A stretch of DNA of 64,000 bases. It comes from Ryuthela nishihirai. Lineage: Eukaryota > Arthropoda > Arachnida > Araneae > Heptathelidae. Below, piece after piece: positions 1 to 10,026 of this stretch (positions are counted from its first letter, which is position 1; each line of letters begins with the position of its first letter). The DNA lies in assembly GCA_038380435.1 (NCBI GenBank), contig JAWZYU010000034.1, positions 38,192,901 to 38,256,900 on the forward strand. Direction: 5' to 3'. The notes under the pieces are model-generated. The model was not told where the DNA came from. It made no database searches and was given only the letters and a program-made list of their open reading frames with translations. Both the position numbers and the translations under genes were made by a program.

Positions 1-107
1 GACTCAAAGATGGCCCCCGAATTGGAAGTTTCTAGGAGTTTACTAATCAAAATATATTATTTTTTTTAATAATTGTATTCATGGCTGTTTTAGAATAGGT
101 AGATTAC

Positions 108-248
108 TTTAGTTAGCAATTTAAGACAAATATATTCACTTAATTAAGAGTAAATATCGAAATATTTCGACTCCTTATTGGGGTCGAAATATTAGGATAT
201 TTACTCACAAGAAAGTGAATATATTTGTCTTAATTTGCTAACTATATT
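108..248. repeat. Foldback element with about 65-bp inverted arms
   Basis: The sequence TTAGTTAGCAATTTAAGACA near the left end reappears inverted at the right end, and the arms continue through ATATTCACTT and TCGAAATATT. The loop is short and centred near 178. No coding capacity. It looks like a small palindromic nonautonomous DNA element or a simple hairpin; the superfamily is not identifiable. Confidence 0.6.
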
Positions 249-1140
249 AATCTCAATTCTTAAGTATATTTTGGTTAGTAAATGAAATGTTATTACGAAA
301 TTTCCTATTATTTCTATATTTATTAGATAATTATTATAAATAATATTAAAATATAATTATGGGATATTATATTTATTATATATATGTAATTACTATATAT
401 ATAATTATAAAATATAATAAAAGAATACTATATTTATATATGTGTAATTATTAAATATAATTATGAAATATAATTATAAAATATTCTATTTATTATATAT
501 GTAATTATTATACATAATTATAAAATATAATTATAAAATATAATTATAGAATATTATATTTATTATGTATGTAATTGTTATACATAGTTATAAAATATAA
601 ATATAGAATATTATATTTTTATATAATTATTATATGTATTCATTGAATTATTATTTATATTTATAGGAAGAATAATATATATATATATATTTCTAAATTA
701 TATTATCACCTATTATTTATAATTTATAATTTAGGATATTAAAAATATATCAGAATTTAAATAATATATTTGAATTATTTAGATTTTCATATTAGTAACA
801 TAAATTTCATATCATATCCATATTATAACATAAAAATTCGTTTTCCTGGATATACAAAATATTTCTTTTACTTGTTTTCTGACATTTTGTTTTTGATTTA
901 TATCATAAAAAAAGTTCCGACATGTATTTAAAACTACATTTTTTTTAATGAAAAAAAAAAACACACATCCATTTCGTATTTCATTTTAAACATAAATATT
1001 GCATATGAGCATTTAAAACAAGATTTATAATCGGCAAAATAAATTTCCAGTTACAAGAGTTACCTAGCAACTCTTCTATTGAAATGAGTTCAGCCACTTC
1101 GTAAGAAGTCTTTCTCCTCTCTGACCTTGACGCACGTGCA
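249..1140. other. AT-rich noncoding stretch
   Basis: Very AT-rich DNA with degenerate, low-complexity repetition of ATAATTATAAAATATAATTA-like words between about 340 and 680, and poly-A and poly-T tracts near 910-960. No gene, splice structure or recognisable element was seen. Confidence 0.6.
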
Positions 1141-1639
1141 AGGTTCTTAATGCTTGGTACGTCTGTGATTTCCTTGAATTAGAACCGCCCCGGAAATCGT
1201 GCTGTGGAATACACATAATTGATTTGGGAAGCTGACATCTTTCCCAGGATGCCTGAAATCAGAAGCAAAATGACAAAGTACAATCGAAATGCCTAAGAAG
1301 AAATATCGATTAACAAGAAACTCAAGTTGTTTTTTTAAATCGCTAAACTCGAAAATTATGTCCGACGAACAAAATCCCATTAAAACTTCTTCGGAAAACA
1401 CGAAAAAAATTTCGAGAAGATTGACAGATGTAATCCTAAAAAGTGTTTGATAAATTTTGAACAGTTCAGATTTTTTGCTAACCGTATTTTTCCGTGTATA
1501 AGACGAACCCTGCATTTTCGAACCAAAAAAATTAAGAAATCAATATTTTAAATATAAAACAGAACACATTTTATATTTTTTTAAATATTCAAAGTATATT
1601 TAGTAATTAGGTAATATTTTTGAGATACATACTAAGAAA

Positions 1640-2872
1640 TCATACATTACTCTCAGTTCCGGGCATATCACTTTCTTCATCACTATTAGTTCCAGACATA
1701 TCACTTTCTTCATCACTATTAGTTCCAGACATATAACTTTCTTCATCACTATTAGTTCCAGACATATAACTTTCTTCATCACTATTAGTTCCAGACATAT
1801 AACTTTCTTCATCACTATTAGTTCCAGACATATCACTTTCTTCATCACTATTAGTTCCAGACTTATCACTTTCTTCATCACTATTAGTTCCAGACATATC
1901 ACTTTCTTCATCACTATTAGTTCCAGACATATCACTTTCTTCATCACTATTAGTTCCAGACATATCACTTTCTTCATCACTATTAGTTCCAGACATATCA
2001 CTTTCTTCATCACTATTAGTTCCAGACATATCACTTTCTTCATCACTATTAGTTCCAGACTTATCACTTTCTTCATCACTATTAGTTCCAGACATACCAC
2101 TTTCTTCATCACTCTTAGTTCCAGACATATCACTTTCTTCATCATTATTAGTTCCAGACTTATCACTTTCTTCATCACTATTAGTTCCAGACATATCACT
2201 TTCTTCATCATTATTAGTTCCAGACATATCACTTTCTTCATCATTATTAGTTCCAGACATATCACTTTCTTCATCATTATTAGTTCCAGACATATCACTT
2301 TCTTCATCATTATTAGTTCCAGATATATCACTTTCTTCATCACTATTATTTCCAGACATACCACTTTCTTCATCACTCTTAGTTCCAGACATATCACTTT
2401 CTTCATCATTATTAGTTCCAGACTTATCACTTTCTTCATCACTATTAGTTCCAGACTTATCACTTTCTTCATCACTATTAGTTCCAGACATATCACTTTC
2501 TTCATCACTATTAGTTCCAGACATATCACTTTCTTCATCACTATTAGTTCCAGACATATCACTTTCTTCATCACTATTAGTTCCAGACATATCACTTTCT
2601 TCATCACTATTAGTTCCAGACATATCACTTTCTTCATCACTATTAGTTCCAGACATATCACTTTCTTCATCATTATTAGTTCCAGACATATCACTTTCTT
2701 CATCACTATTAGTTCCAGACATATCACTTTCTTCATCATTATTAGTTCCAGACATAGCACTTTCTTCATCACTATTAGTTCCATACTTATCACTTTCTTC
2801 ATCACTATTAGTTCCAGACATATCACTTTCTTCATCACTATTAGTTCGAGACATATCACTTTCTTCAACCTC
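1640..2872 (-). repeat. 33-bp minisatellite, about 37 units, open as an acidic 11-residue repeat on the minus strand
   Basis: The unit is 33 bp, so no frame shifts between units, and at least two minus-strand frames stay open throughout. One encodes an 11-residue acidic repeat (SDEESDMSGTN) over about 404 residues; the other reads MKKVICLELIV. Unit differences seem mostly to change amino acids (M/K/I, S/N, D/G/Y/A), which argues against selection on the protein. A distinctive variant (GACATACCAC followed by CTCTTAG) recurs exactly 264 bp apart at 2,091 and 2,355, so blocks of 8 units were duplicated. SDEESD would be a good acidic kinase site if translated, but no promoter, RBS-like context or splice site supports expression. 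Confidence 0.85.
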
Positions 2873-2885
2873 TACTGTCTCTCAA

Positions 2886-2944
2886 CCGGTTACCCCGTGT
2901 ATAAGCGGTTACCCCGTGTATAAGCGGTTACCCCGTGTATAAGA
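2886..2944. repeat. 19-bp tandem repeat, 3 copies
   Basis: CGGTTACCCCGTGTATAAG is repeated three times directly next to the 33-bp array. It contains the terminal motif CCGTGTATAAG of the enclosing putative transposon, so it probably arose by local duplication of a subterminal motif. Confidence 0.8.
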
Positions 2945-3040
2945 TGACCCTCAATTTTTGGTCTAAAAATTTTAGAAAAAGATATCGTCTTATACACGGA
3001 AAAACATGGTAAATAATTATTTAACAGCGGTATACCAGAC

Positions 3041-4069
3041 AAGTTAGTTAACATAATGCAAGTTCTCTATAATAACACTGAGTCGGGTGTGAGAGTTGGT
3101 AAGGCTTGAAGTAATTGGTTTAGCATTACTTCTAGTGTTCGACAAACGTTCATTTTGTCTCCTTTTCTCTTTTATTTGTTTATGTTATGTCAAATTCACT
3201 TCAAGGGAAAGATTTTGGCCTTCAATGGGCTGGAGATAAGAAAATTTCTGATTTAGATTATGCTGATGATTTACCCCATTCAGCCCTTTTGGAAGTGATG
3301 TTGATGAGATGAACTCTTTCATTCGAGCTGTTGTTGAGACTGATAGTAAAATAGGTTTGGTTGTAAACAGAAAGAAAACTAAAGTGATGAAAATTAGTCA
3401 GGCAGGCTGTGATTCAGTTAATCTGAAGGGTTGCAATCTTGAACAAATGTCACAGTTTAATTATCTTGGGAGTTATGTAACAGATACTGGTGATGTGCGG
3501 CATGAGATTAACAGACGGATAGGGATTGCTGCCGGGACTTTTAAGAATCTATGGAGAGTGTGGAGAAATAGGCGTATACACATAAAGACTACAATTAGAC
3601 TGTATAATAGTTTGGTTCTTTCTAGGGTTAGTTATGGTAGTGAAACTTGGACACTTTGTAAACAAGATAACAGGAAACTAGATGCTTTTGATTCCAGATG
3701 CTTACGCAGTATCTTGGGCATTAGGTGGTTTAACTTTGTAACTAATGATGAGGTTAGGCAAAGGAGTCTGCAACCTCCTTTAAGCAGCATATTGTGCAGA
3801 AAGAGACTCCGTTGGTTTGGCCATGTTGCCCGTATGGATAATTATAGATTGGCGAATAGGGTTATGAACAGTATGCCTAAAGGCCTCAGAAACAGAGGGA
3901 GACTTAGGATGCGGTGGGCAGACAATGTCAAACAGGACCTTGTTAGAATTGGTGTGCAGTGGCCAGATGCAGTAGATGAAGCTCAGGACAGACTTGCTTG
4001 GAGAACTAAATTGCATGGTCTGGTTAGACCTCCGTAGCCCATGGCTGCTTGAGGATGATGATGATGGTG
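3041..4069 (+). pseudogene. 5'-truncated RTE-like LINE, reverse transcriptase C-terminal part
   Basis: This is the 3' part of a non-LTR retrotransposon. Near 3,041-3,200 a degenerate frame matches the RT region before the catalytic box (the xVRQxxILSPFLF pattern). DYADDL, the RT catalytic Y-A-D-D box, is encoded near 3,256-3,273. A frameshift follows near 3,290-3,310. A 242-residue frame (3,309-4,037) then contains the thumb and C-terminal region, with FNYLGSYVTDTG, SYGSETWTL, LRWFGHVARM and a tail rich in RGRLRMRWADNVKQDL and AQDRLAWR patterns typical of RTE-type elements. The 3' end has short GAT repeats (GATGATGATGATGG), also typical of RTE tails. The endonuclease domain and RT N-terminus are missing, so it cannot be autonomous. 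The clade assignment is by pattern memory only. Confidence 0.8.
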
Positions 4070-4211
4070 GTTATGAACACATTAATGTGGTTTTGACTCG
4101 ACACGTAGAACGCAGGTTAATAATTTTGCTTTCCGATTATGACACTAAGTTCCTGCGCTCCATTCAGGTTATCGATTTCGTTAATCCTTGATAGGGAATC
4201 ATATTCCTAAT

Positions 4212-4494
4212 CAGGGCCGGATTTCGGGATAGAGGGGGGGGGGGTAAGGGGGTCTTTGCCCCCTTCTTTCAGAATGCTAATAAAAAAAAGAGAGGCAAAA
4301 GCTATTAAACTTATTTATATTTCGTGCGTTTTTCGATTAATTTTGTAAAAATCTGTTAAACGGAGGGGCAATATTTTGGTGCATTTGAAATCCAGTGTCT
4401 TGCCCCCCCCCCCTCCCCGTTTTATATTTTTCCGGCTCGATTAAATTTCTTGCCTTCCTCTCCCCACCTAGATTTATTTTCTAGATCCGGGCCT
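4212..4494. mobile_element. hAT-type MITE, CAGGGCCGG family
   Basis: It starts CAGGGCCGGAT and ends ATCCGGGCCT, short inverted termini, with flanking near-duplicates TTCCTAAT and TTCATAAT (7 of 8 bases). The interior has G-runs and C-runs plus the shared core AGAATGCTAATAA. Related copies lie at 44,975-45,234 and near 58.97-59.49 kb. No ORF. Confidence 0.65.
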
Positions 4495-4572
4495 ATTCAT
4501 AATGAAGGTTACATGAACTCGAACCCTAATTCTTTAATCATTAAAAAAGAGGTGTTATTCAATCTTTGTCGA

Positions 4573-5295
4573 TTGGATTGTTTTAACTCTGAGCGACACT
4601 TTTTTTTTGCATAGAATGGGCTAAATGACCAGGTCATAAGAACCCCGAGGGTTCAGAGAAGGTTGTGGGGAGGGTTGGGTTGGGTTGTTTTACCTCTGAG
4701 CGGCACTTTTTTGCACACCATGGGCTAAATGGACAGGTCACATGGACCCCGAAGGCTCAGAGAAGGTTGGGGGAGGGGACCCACTGGAACAGCTATTGGG
4801 AGACAGATGGTAGCCTCCCGTCAAGGCCATCCAGCGTGTTCTTTAGCGTGCACAGAGTATGGCTCTCCCGCACACGGCTTAACGTCCCATCCGACGGACG
4901 GTGGCCTTTCCAAGCCCATCGGTATCCCCTACTGACCATGGGCAGGGCGGGGAATTTTGCGGAGATAAATCTCAACGCTGACCCAGCTGGGACTCGAACC
5001 TGGGACCTACAGATTACGAGCCTGGCGCGCTACCGACTGAGCCACCCCCGCCCCGCCTCCCGTCAAGGCTATCTAGTGTGTTCATTAACGTACACAGGGT
5101 ATGGTTTTCGCGCACACTGAGCCACTTTAACGTGTCATCGGACGGACGGCGGCCTTTCAAAGCCCAGCGTTGAAATTGTCCGTGGGCAGAGCAGGGAATT
5201 ATACGCAGATAAATCTCAATACTGACCCAGGCGGGACTCGAACCTGGGAAGTGCAGTTACGAGCCTGGCGCGCTTCCGACTGAGAACCGCCGTCC
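4573..5295 (-). mobile_element. Old SINE-A copy, split by a younger one
   Basis: The left part (4,573-4,672) carries the 3' end and the right part (5,056-5,295) the middle and tRNA-like head. Both are clearly diverged (for example GAGCGACACT and GAACCTGGGAAGTGCAG). The flanks TTCAATCTTTGTCGAT (4,558) and TTCAAACTTTGTCGAT (5,296) form a 16-bp TSD with one mismatch. Positions 5,057-5,312 are duplicated at 14,512-14,767. Confidence 0.8.
4673..5055 (-). mobile_element. SINE-A, full length, nested in an older SINE-A
   Basis: A complete young copy on the minus strand, with the 3' end at 4,674 and the head ending in GCCACCCCCGCCCC. It splits the older copy around it. Its antisense reading frames are by-products of the SINE sequence. 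Confidence 0.9.
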
Positions 5296-5466
5296 TTCAA
5301 ACTTTGTCGATCTTCAGTCTCAAAATACGGCGTAGGCTACGAATAGTGTTAGGAATTAACAATGCAATGTATTCATCAATATACTGTTGAAGAGAAATTC
5401 TGATACACGAAATTGTACCTCGTTCCCACACTTTCGTGTTACCGTTTTGCACTGCAATTGCTTTGT

Positions 5467-5519
5467 CAATAATAAAATAAATACCACCTCAAGCAGCTGC
5501 TTGCCACAGAGGTCTGACA
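5467..5519 (-). mobile_element. SINE-B tail fragment
   Basis: AAATAAATACCACCTCAAGC, then AGCTGCTTGCCACAGAGGTC, is the reverse complement of the SINE-B 3' part (CTGTGGCAAGCAGTTGCTTG). Only about 50 bp remain, directly beside a SINE-A insertion. Confidence 0.6.
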
Positions 5520-5520
5520 G

Positions 5521-6170
5521 GGTTGGGTTATTTTACCTCTGAGCGGCATTTTTTTGCACACCATGGGCTAAATGGCCAGGTCACATGGACCCCGAAGGCT
5601 CAGAGAAGGTTGAGGGACGGGACCCACAGGAACAGCTGTTGGGAGACAGATGGTAGCCTCCCGTCAAGGCCATCCAGCGTGTTCTTTAACGTGCACATGG
5701 TATGGCTCTCCCACACACTGGCCACGGCTTAATGTTCCATCCGACGGACGGCGGCCTTTCCAAGCCCATCGGTGTCCCCTATTGACCGTGGGCAGGGCGA
5801 GGAATTTTGCGGAGATAAATCTCAACGCTGACCCAGCTGGGACTCGAACCTGGGAACTACAGATTACGAGCCTGGCGCGCTACCGACTCCCCGCCCTGCC
5901 CGCGGTCAGTAGGGGACACCGATGGACTTCGAAAGACCGCCGTCCGTCGGATGGGACGTTAAGCCGTGGCCTCGTATGCGGAGAGCCTATATCCTGTTCA
6001 CGTTAAAGAACACGCTGGATGGCCTTGACGGGAGGCTACCATCTGTCTCCCAACAGCTGTTCCTGTGGGTCCCCTCCCCCAACCTTCTCTTAGCCTTCGG
6101 GGTCCATGTGACCTGGCCATTTAGCCCATGGTGTGCAAAAAAGTGCCGCTCAGAGGCAAAACAACCAACC
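5521..6170. mobile_element. Head-to-head pair of SINE-A copies (inverted dimer)
   Basis: A minus-strand copy runs from 5,521 to about 5,887 and stops inside the A box (GCTACCGACT). The next base starts a plus-strand copy that lacks the tRNA head (CCCCGCCCTGCCCGCGGTCA) and continues to about 6,170. The two bodies form inverted arms of about 270 bp with essentially no spacer beyond the remaining head. No TSD is obvious. A transcript across it would fold into a long hairpin. Confidence 0.85.
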
Positions 6171-6898
6171 TACCAATATGACATAATGATATATTATAAA
6201 TGATCCTAAATTATAATACGTTTTCATTTAACTACAAAATAAGTGGAAATGAATTTCTTTATCAACTTATTTAAGTGCATAGTGAAACATTGTGAAACTT
6301 CACGACCCTCATAAATTTCAAGACAACCCCCGTTCAGAATTCCGTTGGAATACCCGTTTGCAGACATCGCCGCAAGCTGTTCCAAGTTCCTTCACTTTCA
6401 AAGAAACCGTCGAAGATGACTTTTTAAACGCTTCTTGCGTAAAACAGTTTTCATCTTTCAGTAAGTCAGTCACGTATATGAAGTTCCAATCTATGGAAAG
6501 CAACTCAGGTTGTGGGGATACGAACGAAGCTGACGCAAAGTCTGGTCTTTGTTACGTATATGTGGGGAAATGTGTCCTGCGTTTCACTGTGGTTTTCTCT
6601 TAGTTTTCATTTTTGCAGCTCTCGCTTCTGTGGTTGTGTTTTCAACGAAAACAATACTACAAAATCCTACCTGTAATATTATAATTTTTCGAAATTTATT
6701 CTTTGAAATGCAACTACTGGAGTGAAATTTACCTCTGGAGTTACGTTAATAAACGGTTGCAAGCTACTTTTTTTTTGGTTGTTTCTTTAAAGTGAGAATG
6801 ATTACAGTTATTCTTGTTCTGATTGCGAAATTAGACTTGAAATTATTTCTTATAATCTTTTTGAGTCTTTAATGTTCCATCTATGATTCTAACATCAC
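6171..6898. other. Unassigned sequence with one 103-codon open frame
   Basis: There is no recognisable repeat over most of this stretch. A plus-strand frame (6,292-6,603) starts at an ATG and has less skewed base composition than its flanks. It shows no known motif, signal peptide, splice context or homolog I recognise. It could be chance or a fragment of an exon. The rest is AT-rich. Confidence 0.3.
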
Positions 6899-6899
6899 T

Positions 6900-7435
6900 G
6901 GGGGTGGCTCAGTCGGTAGCGCGCCAGGCTCGTAATCTGTAGTTCCCAGGTTCGAGTCCCAGCTGGGTCAGCGTTGAGATTTATCTCCGCAAAATTCCCC
7001 GCCCTGCCCACGGTCAGTAGGGGACACCGATGGGCTTGGAAAGGCCGCCGTCCGTCGGATGGGACGTTAAGCCGTGGCCCCGTGTGCGGGAGAGCCATAC
7101 CCTGTGCATGTTAAAGAACACGCTGGATGGCCTTGACGGGAGGCTACCATCTGTCTCCCAACAGCTGTTCCAGTGGGTCCTGTCCCCCAACCTTCTCTGA
7201 GCCTTCGGGGTCCTTGTGACCTGGCCATTTAGCCCATGGTGTGCAAAAAAAGTGCCGCTCAGAGGTAAAAAACCCAACGTTAAAGAACACGCTGGATGGC
7301 CTTGACGGGAGGCTACCATCTGTCTCCCAACAGCTGTTCCAGGGGGTCCCCTCCCCCAACTTCTCTGAGCCTTCGGGGTCCATGTGACCTGGTCATGTAG
7401 CCCGTGGTGTGCAAAAAAGTGCCGCTCAGAGGTGC
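6900..7435 (+). mobile_element. SINE-A with duplicated tail (2 units)
   Basis: The head begins at the GGGGTGGCTCAG. After the first 3' end (AAAAAACCCAACG, about 7,276) the sequence returns to TTAAAGAACACGCTGG and repeats the last 160 or so bases, ending in CTCAGAGGT. The second unit has private changes (CAGGGGGTCC, GGTCATGTAGCC). Confidence 0.9.
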
Positions 7436-7439
7436 AATA

Positions 7440-7712
7440 ACAAAGTAAGGAACAATCGTGTCAACAACGAAGCAAATCACAGCAGAATTAAACATTGGTG
7501 TGCAGAAGGTCATCTCCGAACGCACCACATATCGGACCTTGTCACAAAATGGCTACAACAACAATTGACCATGTCGAACACTGGACTTTTGAGGATTGCA
7601 GAAAGGTGGCCTGATAGCAGGAATCAAGGTTCCTTTTGCATCATGCTGATGAAAGGATCAGAATTTGGAGCAAGCATCATGAGGCCATGGAACTATTTTG
7701 TCTAGTGTCAAT
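7440..7712 (+). pseudogene. Degenerate Tc1-like transposase fragment
   Basis: Nucleotide words here (CAGAAGGTCATCTCCGAACG, CACTGGACTTTTGAGGATTG, GAAAGGTGGCCTG, GCATCATGCTGATG) match the remembered pattern of Tc1/mariner transposase genes around the WxxEDWxxVAWSDES region. The reading frame is broken several times and no long frame remains. It abuts hairpin elements whose termini are also Tc1-like. Confidence 0.4.
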
Positions 7713-7719
7713 AGTAGAG

Positions 7720-8303
7720 TAGCTCAAAAAAGTATCCGAACGCTATGGTTGATTACAGAATTCAGAAAAATATCTGGCAACGATTTTTTTTAGAAATTAG
7801 TGATCTGGCAACCTTCGTGTCGCGTGTACAGCAACTGTACACGCTCCAGTTACCGTTTACAGCAAACTGGAGCGTGTGCAGTTACTGCACACGCTCCAGT
7901 TTGCTGTGAACGGTAACTGCACACGCTCAATATTTCCGTGAGTGAGCCCACACGATCTAGTATCAAAATAATATGACCACCTACAGTCGCGCAGAAAAGT
8001 ATCCAAACGCTATGGTTGATTACAGAATTCAGAAAAAATATCTGGCAACGATTTTTTTGGAAATTAGTGATCTGGCAACCTTTTTTTCACAGCACACAAA
8101 ATAATCTATCTTTGTCGTTAGCTTACAGTCGCTCAAAAAATATCCGAACACCACGGTTGATTTCAGAATTGGCATCTAAATCCTTCGTGTCACGTCACAC
8201 GAAGGTTTCCAGATCACTAATTTCTAAAAAAAATCGTTGCCAGATATGTTTTCTGAATTCTATAATCAACCATACTGTTTGGATATTTTTTTGAGCGACT
8301 GTA
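7720..8303. mobile_element. Cluster of palindromic Tc1/mariner-type MITE pieces
   Basis: Pieces share termini like CAGTCGCTCAAAAAAGTATC and the arm TATCTGGCAACGATTTTTTT. One arm begins near 7,722; a second element starts at TACAGTCGCGCAG (7,983); a third starts at TACAGTCGCTCAAAAAATAT (8,126) and ends GAGCGACTGTACA (8,303). Between them, 7,826-7,928 holds a separate dense hairpin. Related single copies occur at 57,315 and 63,476. No coding capacity. Confidence 0.75.
7826..7928. repeat. Dense hairpin in the MITE cluster
   Basis: ACACGCTCCAGTTACCGTTT occurs on one side and AAACTGGAGCGTGTGCAGT meets ACTGCACACGCTCCAGTTT in the middle, giving arms of about 45 bp with almost no loop. It may be the centre of a nested MITE. 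Extruded, it would form a very stable cruciform. Confidence 0.75.
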
Positions 8304-8334
8304 CATCCACCGTTTTTCTCTAATTCATACGAGG

Positions 8335-8652
8335 CAAAGATGAATCATCATCATCATGATAATCATGAGAAAGATCATCATGAGAATCAATCATCATCAT
8401 GAGAAAGATCATCATCATCCTCAAGCAGCAATGGGCTACTGAGGTCCAACCAGACCGTGCAATTTAGTTCTCCAAGCAAGTCTGTCCTGAGCTACATCTG
8501 GCCACTGCACACCAATTCTAATAAGGTCCTGTTTGACATTGTCTGCCCACCGCATCCTAGGTCTCTCCCTCTTTCTGAGGCCTTTAGGCACGCTGTTCAT
8601 AACCCTATTCGCCAATCTATAATTATCCATACGGGCAACATCGCCAAACCAG
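8335..8652 (-). mobile_element. RTE-like LINE 3' end, 5'-truncated
   Basis: The reverse complement encodes the same C-terminal residues as the 3.3-kb copy (MDNYRLANRVMNSVPKGLRK, then LAWRTKLHGLVGPQ). The GAT/CAT tail is expanded and interrupted (8,335-8,425). It ends abruptly at 8,652 against an old SINE-A. Confidence 0.85.
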
Positions 8653-8956
8653 CCAGGCTCGTAATCTGCAGTTCCCAGGTTCGAATTCCACCTGAATCAG
8701 CTATGAGATTTATCTCTGCAAAACTCCTCGGCCTGCCCTCGGTCAGTAAGGGACGCTGAAAGATTTCAAACGGGCGTCTTCCGTCAGATGGAAAATTAAG
8801 CCCTGTCAATAGTCAGAACACACTGAATGGCCTTGATGGGAGGCTACCAAATGTCTACTAACAGCTGTCCAGTGTATCTCCTCTCCCCAATTGTCTCGGG
8901 GTCCTTGTAACCTGTCGATTAAGCCCATTGTGTGCAAAACAGTGCTGCTCATAGGT
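8653..8956 (+). mobile_element. Old, diverged SINE-A
   Basis: It begins inside the head (GCCAGGCTCGTAATCTGCAG) and keeps the B box as GGTTCGAATTCC. The body carries many substitutions and deletions. The 3' end (GTGCTGCTCATAGG) is next to a younger inverted copy. Confidence 0.75.
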
Positions 8957-9231
8957 TGGTTGGGTTGTTTTCCTCTGAGCGGCACTTTTTTTGCACGCCA
9001 TGGGCTAAATGGCCATGGTCACAATGACCCCGAAGACTCAGAGAAGGTTGGGGGAGGAGACTCACTGGAACGGCTGTTGGGAGACAGAGGTAACCTCCCG
9101 TCAAGGCCATCCAGCGTATTCTTTAACGTGCACAGGATATGGCTCTCCCATATACGGGGCCACGGCTTAACGTCACATCCGACGGTCGGCGGCCTTTCCA
9201 AACCCATCGGTGTCCCCTACTGACGTGGGCG
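8957..9231 (-). mobile_element. SINE-A, headless
   Basis: The 3' end starts at GTTGGTTGGGTTG and the body runs to CCCCTACTGACGTGGGC, where the copy stops before the tRNA-like head. It shares GGCCATGGTCACA-type changes with the copy at 39.0 kb and the array at 54.5 kb. Confidence 0.8.
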
Positions 9232-9235
9232 CGGA

Positions 9236-9331
9236 TCTATTTTCCCCAATTGTGTCGGGGTACGTGTAACCTGTCGATTAAGCCCATTGTGTGCAAAAAA
9301 AAAATGCTACTCAGAGGTAAAGAAACCAACA
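9236..9331 (+). mobile_element. SINE-A 3' fragment
   Basis: CCCCAATTGTGTCGGGGTAC and CCTGTCGATTAAGCCCATTG match the old copy at 8,907-8,945 better than the common SINE-A, so this is probably the displaced end of that older copy or of a close relative. It ends in GAGGTAAAGAAACCAAC. Confidence 0.65.
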
Positions 9332-9454
9332 AGGTGGTTGTCGTATGAGAAATTTAGAATAAATATTCTAAAGCCATGAATAACTTCCTTCACCGACAAA
9401 GTCGAAAAAATCACATTTTGAGCATCATTTTAAAATACTATTGACTGAACCTGC

Positions 9455-9839
9455 CGGGTGGGAGTGGCTCAGTCGGTAGCGCGCCAGGCTCGTAATCTGT
9501 AGTTCCCAGGTTCGAGTCCCAGCTGGGTCAGCGTTGAGATTTATCTCCGCAAAATTCCCCGCCCTGCCCACGGTCAGTAGGGGACACCGATGGGCTTGGA
9601 AAAGCTCCCGTCCGTCGGATGGGACGTTAAGCCGTTGCCCTGTGTGCGGGAGAGCCATTCCCTGTGCACGTTAAAGAACACGCTGGTTGGCCTTGACGGG
9701 AGGGTATCATCTGTCTCCCAACAGCTGTTCCAGTGGGTCCCCTCCCCCAACCTTATCTGAGCCTTCGGGTCCATGTGACCTGGCCATTTAGCCCATGGTG
9801 TGCAAAAAAGTGCCGCTCAGAGGTAAAACAACCCAAACA
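9455..9839 (+). mobile_element. SINE-A, full length
   Basis: The flanks ACTGAACCTGC (9,444) and ACTGAGCCTGC (9,840) form an 11-bp TSD with one mismatch. Head and body are complete. Confidence 0.9.
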
Positions 9840-10026
9840 ACTGAGCCTGCAGCAACAGCTACAAGTATTGGACAAAAAAATGGAAACAGTTCTATGTTAT
9901 CTGAATAGAAAATCACATTTAGATATCAATAATTTCTTCAATCTGATTTTTAATGAAAAATATGTCGGAAGATAAATTAAAGGTCTCAGTCAAATCTATC
10001 TAAAACTCGATTTTAATTTTTGTTCG

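Larger units (their letters stand above)
1484..3012. mobile_element. Putative nonautonomous DNA element with inverted termini enclosing a minisatellite
   Basis: Near 1,488-1,512 the sequence reads CCGTATTTTTCCGTGTATAA followed by GACGA. Near 2,985-3,010 the reverse complement appears (TCGTCTTATACACGGAAAAA). These behave as terminal inverted repeats bounding about 1.5 kb that is mostly a 33-bp tandem array. A degraded extra terminus-like copy (CCCCGTGTATAAGATGACCC) lies just inside the right end. TA dinucleotides flank both ends, suggesting but not proving a Tc1/mariner/pogo-type insertion. Confidence 0.45.

Noticed and set aside
1600..2868. Frames of 422 and 404 codons on the minus strand
   Set aside because: The 33-bp period keeps any frame without an internal stop open. 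Unit changes look neutral and no expression signals are visible, so I report a minisatellite, not a protein.
6292..6603. 103-codon frame as a gene
   Set aside because: No splice signals, domain, signal peptide or promoter could be seen. It is mentioned only as an open frame in an unassigned stretch.
6900..6975. tRNA gene calls at SINE-A and SINE-B heads
   Set aside because: A and B boxes and a tRNA-like loop are present, but each is joined to a SINE body, lacks a pairing acceptor stem and a terminator at tRNA length, and occurs in many copies with TSDs.
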